Assembly: GCA_947471505.1 (NCBI GenBank)
Contig: CANIWM010000027.1
Coordinates: 1 to 63,035 of the forward strand
DNA: 63,035 nt
Origin: Chthoniobacteraceae bacterium
GTDB lineage: Bacteria; Verrucomicrobiota; Verrucomicrobiia; Chthoniobacterales; Chthoniobacteraceae
Direction: 5' to 3'
A model generated the notes under the pieces. It did not search any database. It saw only the letters and a program-made list of their open reading frames with translations, and was not told where the DNA came from. Positions 38,102-46,021 of this stretch are shown piece after piece. Within the stretch, counting starts at the first letter, position 1. Each line of letters starts with the position of its first letter. A program made the position numbers and the translations under genes.

Positions 38102-38119
38102 GTTCAAACATGTTCAAAC
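38102..38119. promoter_or_regulatory. Candidate operator: 10-bp-spaced direct repeat
   Basis: GTTCAAAC occurs at 38102-38109 and again at 38112-38119, one helical turn apart, with the palindrome AACATGTT across the junction. It sits in the 144-bp divergent gap between the 4383-aa giant (-) and the TPR gene (+), where a shared regulator could act. No regulator can be assigned. Confidence 0.3.
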
Positions 38120-38171
38120 CGAACACAACTTGCGCGGCGCTCTACGCGAGATTAGAAATCGCGTCACTCAC

Positions 38172-38993
38172 ATGACGTCATGCCCGCCGATCGCCCTTCT
38201 GTTCGCATTGCTCTGCGGATGTACGCATCCCGCTAGGGCGCACGGCCCTTTGGATGAAGCGATTGCGGCAACGACGGCCGAAATAGCGAAGCAACCGACC
38301 AACGCGGAATTGCTCACTTCGCGTGCGTGGCTGCACGCGCAGCATAAAGATTGGCCCGCTTCCCACGCCGACTTGGATCGCGCTGCCGTCCTTGCACCGG
38401 GCTCAAATTCCGTCGCCCTTTTGCGCGGCGAGATCTTCGCCATGGCCGGTGATTGGATAAAGGCGAGGAAGGAACTGGAGGCGCTTATTTCCCGGGAGCC
38501 GCAAAATTCCGCCGCACACGGGAGTCTAGGTCGGGTGCTCTTTTCGGTCGGCGAATTCAAAGCGTCCGCCGCGTCATTTGGCAGGGCTGCCGAGTTGTCC
38601 GCACAACCGGACGTCTCGACTTTTGTCAGTCAATCGCAGGCATTTGAAAGGGCCGACGATCCGGCTGGCGCGCTGAAAGCCTTGGACAACGGGATTGCGC
38701 GACTCGGGAAGCTGGTTTCGCTCGTAGTGCCAGCGGTGGAACTGGAAGTCGCCGCAGGCCGGTTCGACGCTGCGATTGCCCGCATCGATGCCCTTCTGGA
38801 AATCCTTCCGAGGAAGGAAACATGGCTCGTGCGCCGCGCAGAACTTTTGGAAAAAGCCGGCCGTTTCGATGACGCTCGGATTTCGTGGGAGAAGGCGCGC
38901 AAAGAATTTTCCGCTCTCCCTCCGACCCGGCAATCCACCCCTCAAATGACGACGCTGGGCGCCCGCATCGACGCCGCTCTTTCTCCGCGATGA
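38172..38993 (+). CDS. TPR-repeat exported (lipo)protein (273 aa)
   Basis: Residues 1-25 look like an export signal, MTSCPPIALLFALLCGC, with a possible lipobox LCGC. About 200 residues of tetratricopeptide-type helix pairs follow (ELLTSRAWLHAQHKDWPASH, NSAAHGSLGRVLFSVGEFKA, ETWLVRRAELLEKAGRFDDA). The start is the ATG just before the hydrophobic segment rather than the in-frame ATG at 38130. Its stop overlaps the ATG of the metallophosphoesterase gene (ATGA at 38990-38993), so the two are translationally coupled. TPR proteins mediate protein-protein contacts; here it probably assists or scaffolds the secreted phosphoesterase. No enzymatic motif is visible. Confidence 0.82.
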   Translation: MTSCPPIALLFALLCGCTHPARAHGPLDEAIAATTAEIAKQPTNAELLTSRAWLHAQHKDWPASHADLDRAAVLAPGSNSVALLRGEIFAMAGDWIKARKELEALISREPQNSAAHGSLGRVLFSVGEFKASAASFGRAAELSAQPDVSTFVSQSQAFERADDPAGALKALDNGIARLGKLVSLVVPAVELEVAAGRFDAAIARIDALLEILPRKETWLVRRAELLEKAGRFDDARISWEKARKEFSALPPTRQSTPQMTTLGARIDAALSPR

Positions 38994-41473
38994 AACTGCT
39001 CATCATTCTCTCGTGCCTCGCGGCGACCGCGCTAGCGCAATATCTGCCGCTCGTTTCGGAGAATGACTCGTGGAGGTATTCCGCCGACGGCAGCGACCAA
39101 GGATCGGCATGGAAGGAATCTGAGTTCGACGATTCTGAGTGGGCTGTCGGGATTGGCGAGTTTGGCTATGGCGACGGGGACGAAGAGACACTCCTCGATC
39201 CCCCGCCGGGGACGATCACTACCTATTTTCGCCGCTCGTTTTCGATTCCGAATCCATCCACTTACCATGGTCTTCGCGTTCGGTTGAAACGGGACGACGG
39301 CGCGGTGATTTGGATCAATGGGGTGCCTCAAGTGCTCTCAAATTTTTCGGACGGATTGCCTTCATTCAATACGCCAGCGAGCACGATGATTTCGGGCGCT
39401 GCCGAGAGTCAATATGCCACGTTCATACTTGATGCGACCGTTCTGAGGGCTGGGAAAAATGTGATCGCTGTCGAGTTACACCAAGCGGCAAACGACGAGG
39501 GCGATGCGAGTTTTGCGTTTACCCTGGAAGGACTCATCCACTCGAACGTCACCCGAGGCCCTTACCTGAACTCTGGGACGCCGACGGGCGTCGTGATCCG
39601 GTGGCGCACGAATATCCCCGCCGCGAGCGTGGTGAACTTTGGAAGCGCGCCAAACCTGCTCACGAATACGGTGAGCGACCCATTCGAGACCACGGAGCAC
39701 ACCGTGACGCTCACCGGCCTAACGCCGGACACGCGTTACTTTTATGCGATCGCCGATGCTGCGCATGTCCTCAGCGGTGCCGATGCCAATACCTTTTTCG
39801 ACACCGCCCCTCTCGCAGGCACCGCGAAGCCGACGCGGATATGGGTGCTTGGGGACAGTGGGACGAGCGGTGGCTCGCAGACCTCTCCCGCGCGGCAGGT
39901 CGCAAACGCCTACAAAAACTCGCCGTCTTTCAAGCATCCGGATGTGTGGTTGATGCTCGGTGACAACGCGTACGGCAGCGGTTTTGACTCACAGTATCAG
40001 GCTGCGGTTTTCGATACGTATCCGGATTTTCTGCGCAACTGCATCCTGTGGTCCACGATGGGAAACCACGAGACCTACAATGGTCTCAGCCCGCTCCCTT
40101 ACTACGAGATATTCAATTTCCCCACGAATGCAGAGGCAGGCGGCATACCGAGCGGCTCCGAGCACTACTACTCTTTCGATCGCGCAAACATCCACTTCGT
40201 CTGCCTCGATTCCATGACCAACGAACTTCGCGCTCCCAACAGCCCGATGGCCCAATGGCTCGAGTCCGACCTTTCCGCGACGACGCAGAAGTGGATCATC
40301 GCCTTCTACCATCATCCCCCCTACACGAAGGGAACGCATAATTCCGACACCGAGTTCGAACACGTCGAGATGCGGACCAACATCCAGCTGATACTTGAGG
40401 CCGGAGGCGTGGACTTGGTTCTCGGCGGCCATAGTCACTCCTACGAAAGATCCTGTCTCTTGAACGGGCATTACGGCCATTCTTCGACCCTCGTCCCTTC
40501 GATGAAAATCGACCCCGGCACCGGAAATGGGAACGGCTCGGGAGCTTATGGAAAGGACCCCGGCGCAAACCACGGAGCCGTCTATACCGTCGCCGGGCAC
40601 TCCGGCTCGGCGGGTGGCTCCTACGGACTCCGGCACCCTGCAAACGTCATCGGACTCGCTGTGATGGGATCCTTTTTCATCGATGTTGACGGCGACCGAC
40701 TGGACGCAACCATGATCGACATCAACGGCAACCTTCGGGACTCGTTCACCATCTCGAAGGCTCCGCTGGTGACGGTAAGCGCGTCCGCCTCGGCCACTGC
40801 CGAAAACGGCGGCGCTCCCGTAAACATCACGGTTTCCCGCACTCGCGGGTTGGAGCAGGCGTGGACGGTCCCGATGGATTTGACCGGGAGCGCGCAGGCT
40901 GGGATAGATTTCACGGGCGCTCCTTCCTCCGTCAGTCTCGACGTTGGCGTTACATCCGTGTCGTTCCAGATTTCCCCTCAGCCGGACTCCCTCGCGGAGG
41001 GCACGGAGACCGCCACCGTCGGCGTGCAATCGGGAAGCCGCTGGCGAACCTCCACCGCAAGCCGCGCCGAATTCTCGCTCATCGACCCGCCCATGCAAAA
41101 CTGGCTCTTCGCGAACTTCGGCTCAAACGCAGGAAATCCCGCGATCGCCGGACCCCTAGCCGACCCCGACGGCGACGGCCTGCCGAATTTGATGGAGCGC
41201 GCGCTCGGCCAATCGCCTCTGGCACCTTCCACCAGTCCGCAACTCCGACTCGTGGACGGCTACGTCACGCTGGAATATTTCGAAGCCACCGGAACTGGCG
41301 ACCTCACCTTCACCGTCAAAGCATCCGCGAATCTCATCGAGTGGACTACGGACAACCTAGTCGAAATCGAACGCGTCGCCGAGTCAGGAGGAACGCGAGT
41401 AAAAGTCCGCGACTCCGCTCCGCCAAACGGAAGTTCGCAACGCTTCCTTCGCCTCGATGTGACCGGTCCGTGA
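38990..41473 (+). CDS. Secreted purple-acid-phosphatase-like metallophosphoesterase (827 aa)
   Basis: The signal peptide is MKLLIILSCLAATALAQ. Residues ~20-185 form a galactose-binding-like beta-sandwich (TTYFRRSF, VWINGVPQ-type strand, NVIAVELHQ). An FnIII-like domain follows (TRGPYLNSGTPTGVVIRWRT), then the metallophosphatase core: VLGDSGTSGG, LMLGDNAYG, TMGNHETY, FYHHPPY and LGGHSHSYER supply the expected metal ligands. After it comes a Calx-beta-like repeat (~residues 595-690). The tail is ADPDGDGLPNLMERALG plus a strand-rich ending, a C-terminal module I associate with exported verrucomicrobial proteins. It probably releases phosphate from organic phosphates outside the cytoplasm. The start overlaps the TPR gene's stop. 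The longer open frame from 38885 is just read-through of the TPR gene region. Confidence 0.9.
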   Translation: MKLLIILSCLAATALAQYLPLVSENDSWRYSADGSDQGSAWKESEFDDSEWAVGIGEFGYGDGDEETLLDPPPGTITTYFRRSFSIPNPSTYHGLRVRLKRDDGAVIWINGVPQVLSNFSDGLPSFNTPASTMISGAAESQYATFILDATVLRAGKNVIAVELHQAANDEGDASFAFTLEGLIHSNVTRGPYLNSGTPTGVVIRWRTNIPAASVVNFGSAPNLLTNTVSDPFETTEHTVTLTGLTPDTRYFYAIADAAHVLSGADANTFFDTAPLAGTAKPTRIWVLGDSGTSGGSQTSPARQVANAYKNSPSFKHPDVWLMLGDNAYGSGFDSQYQAAVFDTYPDFLRNCILWSTMGNHETYNGLSPLPYYEIFNFPTNAEAGGIPSGSEHYYSFDRANIHFVCLDSMTNELRAPNSPMAQWLESDLSATTQKWIIAFYHHPPYTKGTHNSDTEFEHVEMRTNIQLILEAGGVDLVLGGHSHSYERSCLLNGHYGHSSTLVPSMKIDPGTGNGNGSGAYGKDPGANHGAVYTVAGHSGSAGGSYGLRHPANVIGLAVMGSFFIDVDGDRLDATMIDINGNLRDSFTISKAPLVTVSASASATAENGGAPVNITVSRTRGLEQAWTVPMDLTGSAQAGIDFTGAPSSVSLDVGVTSVSFQISPQPDSLAEGTETATVGVQSGSRWRTSTASRAEFSLIDPPMQNWLFANFGSNAGNPAIAGPLADPDGDGLPNLMERALGQSPLAPSTSPQLRLVDGYVTLEYFEATGTGDLTFTVKASANLIEWTTDNLVEIERVAESGGTRVKVRDSAPPNGSSQRFLRLDVTGP

Positions 41474-41775
41474 TTCCGGCTGGTAATACCCGATCCACGC
41501 TTCCCTTTCGCATTTTTCCGACGATTTTCGATTGACAGCAGCGCCCTCCTATCCGAGAAAAAGCCCCGGCGCGTATGGATTGCTTCACCTACAATGTCAG
41601 CGAGGAACCGGCTACTCCCAGCCGCGCGACCCAGTCCCCGGTTATCAGCACCATACAATGGAACAGCCCCACCCACCACAATTCTGCGCCTACTAGGATG
41701 CCGCCGCGTTTCGTCGTCCGGGAGGGGCGCACGGATGGGCGGCAGGCGGGCAGAGGAGACGGGACCGCAGCCATT

Positions 41776-41992
41776 ACAACGGAGTGGACAAGGCTTGGTG
41801 TCCCCTCCGTTGTCATTACGAAGGGGCGCGCAAGGCTTGTCTGCCGCTCCGTTGTCACTACGAAGGGGCGCACAAGGCTTGTCCGGCCCTCCGTTGTCAC
41901 TACGAAGGGGTGCGCAAGGCTTGTCCACCGCTCCGTTGTCACTACGAAGTGGTGCGCAAGGCTTGTCCGCCGCTCCGTTGTCACTACGAGGA
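41776..41992. repeat. 42-bp tandem repeat array with inverted leading half
   Basis: Units beginning CTCCGTTGTCA(C/T)TACGA start at 41805, 41847, 41889, 41931 and 41973, exactly 42 bp apart; the last is partial. A reversed ACAACGGAG at 41776-41784 pairs with the first CTCCGTTGT. Because 42 is a multiple of three, frames stay open through the array (Cys/His-rich 14-residue repeats), creating false coding extensions. The rest of the gap 41474-42005 holds no gene that I can support. Confidence 0.9.
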
Positions 41993-42161
41993 GGGTTTTA
42001 CTCTGATGAGACCGATTCGATGGGACGAAGGTACGCGATTTGATGACCCGAACGCATATTGGGGCGAGCCGTCTTACGTCCTCGAATTGGGCGACCCCGG
42101 CTACATCGCCCCGCAGCAGGCTCCCGGCACTATTTCACCACAAAAACATAACACACATACT

Positions 42162-43067
42162 ATGAGCAGCAACGCGACACCTACCAACCGCACCATCCTC
42201 GGATCACTCGCCCGCACTATATTAACCGGGCAGATTTCCCACGGAGCCACCATCGGCCTCCACCACCACCTCGCCCCGGCGATGGATGCGGCGATTAAGA
42301 AACTCGAAGGCGACCCCGCCGCCGCCCTTGGCAGCGCGGCAAACAAAGGCAGCCAACTCGTGTACCGCGACGCCATCGACACCGCTGGCGACGCCCAAGC
42401 CGCCCTCATCGCGCTGAGCGACACCACCGTGAAAACCTGGCTCGAAGGCTACCGCAAAATCATGGAAGGCGTTCACGGCAAGAAGCCCAACGCAGGCTGG
42501 GAAGCCGCCGGTTTTTCCCAAGGCACCACCGCCGTCCCCCGTAGCCACGACAAGCGCCATGTCCTCCTCGGTGCCGCCCGCGCGCTCGTTTTGCAAACGG
42601 ACATGCAGACCGCGAAGACGCTCATCACCACCACCACCACCGCGCAGACCATGGCGAAAACCGCGCGCGATGCCGATGTGGACGCGCTCTACGACGAAGT
42701 GTCCGACACGATCAGCGAGCTTCACGATGTCCTCAGCGACACCGACCCGCTGTGGGAAATCTTCGGCCTCAACATCCCCGCCAACCCGAACCCGCCGCTC
42801 GGCGTCAGCGCCCTCACCATCACCGCCGCCGGCACAGGCCGCGAGCTGCTCTCCTGGCTCTACGCCGTGCGCGCAGAATACTACCGCGTCTTCATCAAGC
42901 GCGTGGGAATCGACGCCGACTTCATCAACGTGGACGACCCCAAAGACCTCGAATACACGATGAAAAACCTCGTGCCCGGCAGCACCATCGAAGCCTACGT
43001 AGTCCCGATGAACGACGGCGGCCCAGGCCCCGCCTCGCCGACGGTGAGCAAGGTCGTGGGAGTGTAG
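42162..43067 (+). CDS. FnIII-like protein (301 aa), paralogue of the gene at 17517-18449
   Basis: It starts MSSNATPTNRTILGS, paralleling MATN... of its paralogue, with a mainly helical N-terminal two-thirds. The landmarks AGWEAAGF...TAVP, DPLWEIFGLNIP, YYRVFIKRVGIDADF and a closing MNDGGPGPASP match the paralogue in order. The frame is open upstream to 41784 through the 42-bp repeat. A plausible older start at 42006 would add MRPIRWDEGTRFDDPNAYWG, which looks peptide-like and may be a separate small gene now fused in frame. I prefer 42162 by comparison with the paralogue. Its last 33 bp are duplicated at 43601-43633. Function unknown. Confidence 0.72.
   Translation: MSSNATPTNRTILGSLARTILTGQISHGATIGLHHHLAPAMDAAIKKLEGDPAAALGSAANKGSQLVYRDAIDTAGDAQAALIALSDTTVKTWLEGYRKIMEGVHGKKPNAGWEAAGFSQGTTAVPRSHDKRHVLLGAARALVLQTDMQTAKTLITTTTTAQTMAKTARDADVDALYDEVSDTISELHDVLSDTDPLWEIFGLNIPANPNPPLGVSALTITAAGTGRELLSWLYAVRAEYYRVFIKRVGIDADFINVDDPKDLEYTMKNLVPGSTIEAYVVPMNDGGPGPASPTVSKVVGV
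43035..43067 (+). repeat. 33-bp direct repeat, copy 1 (3' end of FnIII-like gene)
   Basis: TCGCCGACGGTGAGCAAGGT and the following bases to the TAG stop recur at 43601-43633 with 32 of 33 identical bases and in the same coding phase (SPTVSKVVGV). The intervening 533 bp carry a broken membrane-protein gene. Confidence 0.9.
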
Positions 43068-43136
43068 ATTTCAAGCGGCGCGGGGCGGAAATGCGTCCGC
43101 CCCGCGCCCGACATTCCATCACCTTAACCAACCAGG

Positions 43137-43633
43137 ATGCGTATTTTTATTTTCGCCACGTTTGCATGCCCGCTCTTTATTGGAATGGGCTTCATGATAG
43201 TCGGAGCGATGGAGTGTTTACCGAGTCAACGTGTGATTGATATTAGTGAATACCGAGAGACGCCGGAATGGATTAGTTTCTACCTCCCAGTATGTCTGAT
43301 CGCCTTTCTGACAGCCTTTTCAATGTTCTATCTTCCTCGACCCAAACAAAGCGACGTTGCGTTCGACTGGCTTTTTTCTTTGGATTGTTGTGCCTCGGGT
43401 TGGCGCTGGCAGAGGTGCATACCGAGTGGGGAAACGTCCAACGGCAGAAGCAACCGGACTACTGGGTTGACCCTTATACCCCCACGCGACTTCTCTTTAT
43501 CATGGTTACGATTTTCTTCGGGCTGACGCACATCATCGCAGCACTCTTGCGGGACCACTTCTATCCAGTCATTTGTCCGGCGAGGGGGACACTTTCCAAA
43601 TCGCCGACGGTGAGCAAGGTCGTGGGGGTGTAG
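43137..43633 (+). pseudogene. Frameshifted small membrane protein gene
   Basis: Two open frames read as one protein split by a frameshift. The first, from ATG 43137, has a hydrophobic start MRIFIFATFACPLFIGMGF and a second membrane segment (FYLPVCLIAFLTAFSMFYLP). The second continues with FFGLLCLGLALAEV, a third segment (LLFIMVTIFFGLTHIIAALL), and ends at 43633. Adding one base to the six-T run at 43372-43377 would join them into about 165 residues with four membrane helices. A real one-base loss or a homopolymer sequencing error are both possible. The last ten residues, SPTVSKVVGV, duplicate the end of the FnIII-like gene upstream. No family recognised. Confidence 0.65.
43601..43633 (+). repeat. 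33-bp direct repeat, copy 2
   Basis: Copy of 43035-43067 differing at one base (GGG for GGA near the end), in frame with the second part of the broken membrane gene and supplying its stop codon. It may be a relic of a second FnIII-like gene end or of a recombination event. Confidence 0.9.
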
Positions 43634-43720
43634 GCGTTCGCCGGGGGAAACTTCTCGCCATCACCCATCGCTCCGCTAAAAAGCACCCATGCGCGCATCA
43701 TTCCACCGAAACAACCACTC

Positions 43721-43781
43721 CGACAGGGAGAACGCGCATTTCCCTGTCGTCCGCTATGCGACTGGAGGAAGTTTCCAGTCG
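43721..43781. repeat. Two adjacent hairpins, REP-like
   Basis: CGACAGGGA (43721-43729) pairs with TCCCTGTCG (43741-43749), and CGACTGGA (43759-43766) pairs with TCCAGTCG (43774-43781). Neither is followed by a T-run, so they look like REP-type palindromes between genes rather than classical terminators. They lie 32 bp before the gene at 43813. Confidence 0.6.
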
Positions 43782-43812
43782 GATGGTGGGAAGGTAGGCG
43801 ATTAAACACACT

Positions 43813-44178
43813 ATGAGTATCGAACAACGCAATGTTATCGACTTCATCGCGACTCGAAAGGAAAACGGGCGTTGCACGCTCATTATTTCCGATCACCTGC
43901 CGTGGGATGACCCGGAACATATTGACAAGCTCCATGACAAGATCAGCGACTATCTAGCCTATATTGAGTCGGGAGAGATTTACGAGAGGCGACCAGACGC
44001 TAAGGGGCGCGAATTCGAGATTGAAGTTGTCTGCAAGTATTTTCCACCACAGGGCGATGCTGTTCGCTTCATCGAACTTGCTGGTGAGGCAGTTCGTGCT
44101 AAAGGGATTGATTTTGCGGTCACAAGATTGCAGGAGCCTCCAACTAAAGCGAAGTCGTGGTGGCGATTTTGGAAATGA
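43813..44178 (+). CDS. DUF6572-like protein (121 aa)
   Basis: The protein opens MSIEQRNVIDFIATRKENGR, followed by LIISDHLPWDDPEHIDKLHDKI, YLAYIESGEIYERRPDAKGR and a central EIEVVCKYFPP. This is the pattern I associate with the DUF6572 family (NVID...ISDHL.W...KI..YL.FIESGE), small cytoplasmic proteins of unknown biochemical role, often in accessory regions. It ends in a tryptophan-rich tail (KSWWRFWK). There is no signal peptide. It stands alone between two sets of palindromic repeats, with the broken membrane gene upstream. A role as an immunity or accessory protein is only a guess. Confidence 0.7.
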   Translation: MSIEQRNVIDFIATRKENGRCTLIISDHLPWDDPEHIDKLHDKISDYLAYIESGEIYERRPDAKGREFEIEVVCKYFPPQGDAVRFIELAGEAVRAKGIDFAVTRLQEPPTKAKSWWRFWK

Positions 44179-44288
44179 AACAATCGCCGAACCATGCGCC
44201 GCAGCACCTATGAGGTTTCGTCAAGGGTCGTGTGAGTGCGACAGCGGTTGGGGCCTTGCTGGTCCGGTTTGTTGACACCGAGGGAAAA

Positions 44289-44644
44289 CGAATGGGAGCG
44301 GGGCTTTCCTAAGCCCCGTGCGTGCCGCGATAGCGGCAACGGCGCTTTTGAGGGCCGAAGGCCCGGCAATGTAATAGCCCAGGGTCAGCGACGTAGGAGC
44401 GCAGCCCTGGGTACTGGATGAAATGGGAGCCAAGCCCTGAAAGGGCGCCATAAGAGTGTGAATCACGGTAATGTGCCGCCCTTTCAGGGCTGCATCCCTC
44501 ATCCATCCAAACCCAGGGCTGCGCTCCTACGTCGCTGACCCTGGGCTATTATATTGCCGGGCCTTCGGCCCTCGCCTTTTCACTCCATCGCGCTTTTCGG
44601 CTTGGCCTCGCTGTCGGCGGCAGGAATGCCGCCGCTCCCATTCG
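44289..44644. repeat. 356-bp nested inverted-repeat element (MITE/REPIN-like)
   Basis: CGAATGGGAGCGG (44289-44301) pairs with CCGCTCCCATTCG (44632-44644). A 62-bp arm (44350-44411) pairs with 44512-44573 with one mismatch, and GCCCTGAAAGGGCG (44434-44447) pairs with 44477-44490. All share one centre near 44462-44466, so the element could fold into one long hairpin. Smaller stems sit inside the ends: CGGGGCTT/AAGCCCCG at 44299-44318 and GGCGGCA/TGCCGCC at 44616-44633. It has no coding capacity. It resembles dispersed palindromic repeats of Verrucomicrobiota and Planctomycetota and is probably non-autonomous. It fills the gap between the DUF6572-like gene and the gene ending at 44656. Confidence 0.85.
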
Positions 44645-44655
44645 CCTTTTCGCGC

Positions 44656-45354
44656 TTACTTCACCAAGTCTTCCAGCTCCAGATACGTCGCATTCCGCTT
44701 CTTCCCGTCGGGGCCGACTATTTCCATCTGCTTTAGGAAATAGTCACCGTCGCGCTTCATCGCGCTGCGGGCGGTGAAGGTGCGCATGACTTTCCCCGCC
44801 GCGTCGTAAGCCTCCATCTTCATCATCGCGTTATTGGCTTTGGAAAACCACGCGTTCACCCGGCTGTATTGCGTCGCAGTGCCAGCGGGCGGGCGGATTT
44901 CCACCTCCCACGAATCGAGCGTGAGGATGGCGTCGGAGTCCACGACTTTTGCGTCGGGCCAATAGAGGAAGCGCATCGCCAAATCCTCATACGTGATGCT
45001 CGTATTCCGCACCGCATCGTCGAACTTCGCGGCAGTGATTCGCTCCGTTTTCCCGCCCGTCGTCTGCTCCAGCTTCGACTCCTTCTCGCCGAGGCGGAGG
45101 GTGATGGTGTCCTTCGTATCCTGAAACTCGTAGCACACGACGCCGTTGGAAATCGTCAGGATAAAAGGAATCTTCTTCGACCCCGCGCCCACGCGCAGAT
45201 GCCCCGTGAACTTCAAATTCGCATTCCCCTGAGCCACTCGCGCATCCTTGAGCAGCTCACGCGCATCCGGCTTGTCGGCGGCAAAACTGACGCTGGAAAC
45301 AAAGATCACGGCGAGTGCGGCGAGTCGGCTCTTTACACGAATGGAAGTGCTCAT
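44656..45354 (-). CDS. LolA-like outer-membrane lipoprotein-sorting family protein (232 aa)
   Basis: Residues 1-26 form a signal peptide ending SSVSFA|ADKP. The mature part is a strand-rich single domain (LKFTGHLRVGAGSKKIPFIL, VVCYEFQDTKDTITLRLGE, DLAMRFLYWPDAKVVDSD, SWEVEIRPPAGT) typical of the LolA/LolB-like 'outer membrane lipoprotein-sorting protein' superfamily, whose concave half-barrels bind lipid or lipoprotein acyl chains in the periplasm. It is divergent from the PAP2 gene (28 bp between starts), so the pair could share control. Canonical LolA is shorter and acts with LolCDE; this one is more likely a family relative with an uncharacterised envelope role. Confidence 0.8.
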   Translation of the reverse strand: MSTSIRVKSRLAALAVIFVSSVSFAADKPDARELLKDARVAQGNANLKFTGHLRVGAGSKKIPFILTISNGVVCYEFQDTKDTITLRLGEKESKLEQTTGGKTERITAAKFDDAVRNTSITYEDLAMRFLYWPDAKVVDSDAILTLDSWEVEIRPPAGTATQYSRVNAWFSKANNAMMKMEAYDAAGKVMRTFTARSAMKRDGDYFLKQMEIVGPDGKKRNATYLELEDLVK

Positions 45355-45382
45355 AGGCTGGCGGACAGTCGGCCAAGCACGG

Positions 45383-46021
45383 ATGGATCAAAAGCTCCTT
45401 TTTCTCATAAATCGCGAATGGTCCAGCCCTGCGCTGGACAAGCTCATGGCGCTCGCGTCGTCCGTGGCGTTTTGGGGCGTGCCGCTGGCGCTCATGGTCG
45501 TGTGGCTGGCGTGGCGCGGCGGGTTTCGCGGGCGGGTGTTTGTCGCCGTGGCGTTGCTGGCGTTTGGCATCACGGATGGCGTGGTGGGGCGCAGCATCAA
45601 GCACAGCGTCGCCCGCCTCCGCCCGCACCAGAGCGAGCTGGGCATCCGGCAGCTCGACCTCCAGCGCCCTGCGTGGAAGGGGCTCTTCCTCCCGGTGAAA
45701 ACGAAAGTCTCCCTCGGTAACTCCACCGAGGAGGAAGGCCGCTCGTTTCCCTCGAACCACTCCGCGAACACCGCCGCCGTCGCCCTCATCGCGGCGATGC
45801 TCTTTCGCCTCGGCTGGCTCGTCTTTTTCCCCGCGCTCATCGTGAGCTACTCCCGCATCTACACGGGCGCGCATTGGCCCAGCGATGTCGCGGCGGGCAT
45901 CTGCATCGGCGCGGGCGTCGGCCTCGTGGCGCTGGCGCTCGCCGAGTGGAGCTGGCGACGATTTGGGGAAAGGTTTGCACCACGCGCCGTCGCCCGCCAT
46001 CCGTCTCTCTTGTCCGCATAA
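45383..46021 (+). CDS. PAP2-family membrane phosphatase (212 aa)
   Basis: This is a phosphatidic acid phosphatase type 2 family enzyme, an integral membrane lipid or polyprenyl-phosphate phosphatase. All three signature motifs are present: KHSVARLRP (K-x6-RP), FPSNHSANT (PSNH) and SRIYTGAHWPSD (SR-x5-H-x3-D). Several hydrophobic helices surround them (VFVAVALLAFGI, LIAAMLFRLGWLVFFPALIV). I chose the ATG giving MDQKLLFLINREW because family members begin about there; the upstream in-frame extension from 45248 overlaps the divergent gene. Its TAA overlaps the next ATG by one base (TAATG). With the ArnT-like gene behind it, a role in undecaprenyl-phosphate sugar or lipid A modification is plausible. 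Confidence 0.9.
   Translation: MDQKLLFLINREWSSPALDKLMALASSVAFWGVPLALMVVWLAWRGGFRGRVFVAVALLAFGITDGVVGRSIKHSVARLRPHQSELGIRQLDLQRPAWKGLFLPVKTKVSLGNSTEEEGRSFPSNHSANTAAVALIAAMLFRLGWLVFFPALIVSYSRIYTGAHWPSDVAAGICIGAGVGLVALALAEWSWRRFGERFAPRAVARHPSLLSA

Noticed and set aside
41784-42005. Cys/His-rich 14-residue repeats as a zinc-binding N-terminal domain of the FnIII-like protein
   Set aside because: They derive from a non-coding-looking tandem DNA repeat with an inverted leading half, are absent from the paralogue at 17517-18449, and are best explained by the 42-bp period.
44289-44318. Rho-independent terminator for the DUF6572-like gene
   Set aside because: The CGGGGCTT/AAGCCCCG stem is strong but no T-run follows, and it is part of the larger 356-bp inverted-repeat element.
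45874-46020. N-terminal extension of the glycosyltransferase
   Set aside because: It lies within the PAP2 gene in another frame, is Arg-rich, and would precede the membrane-anchoring helix expected at the very start of ArnT/PMT proteins.
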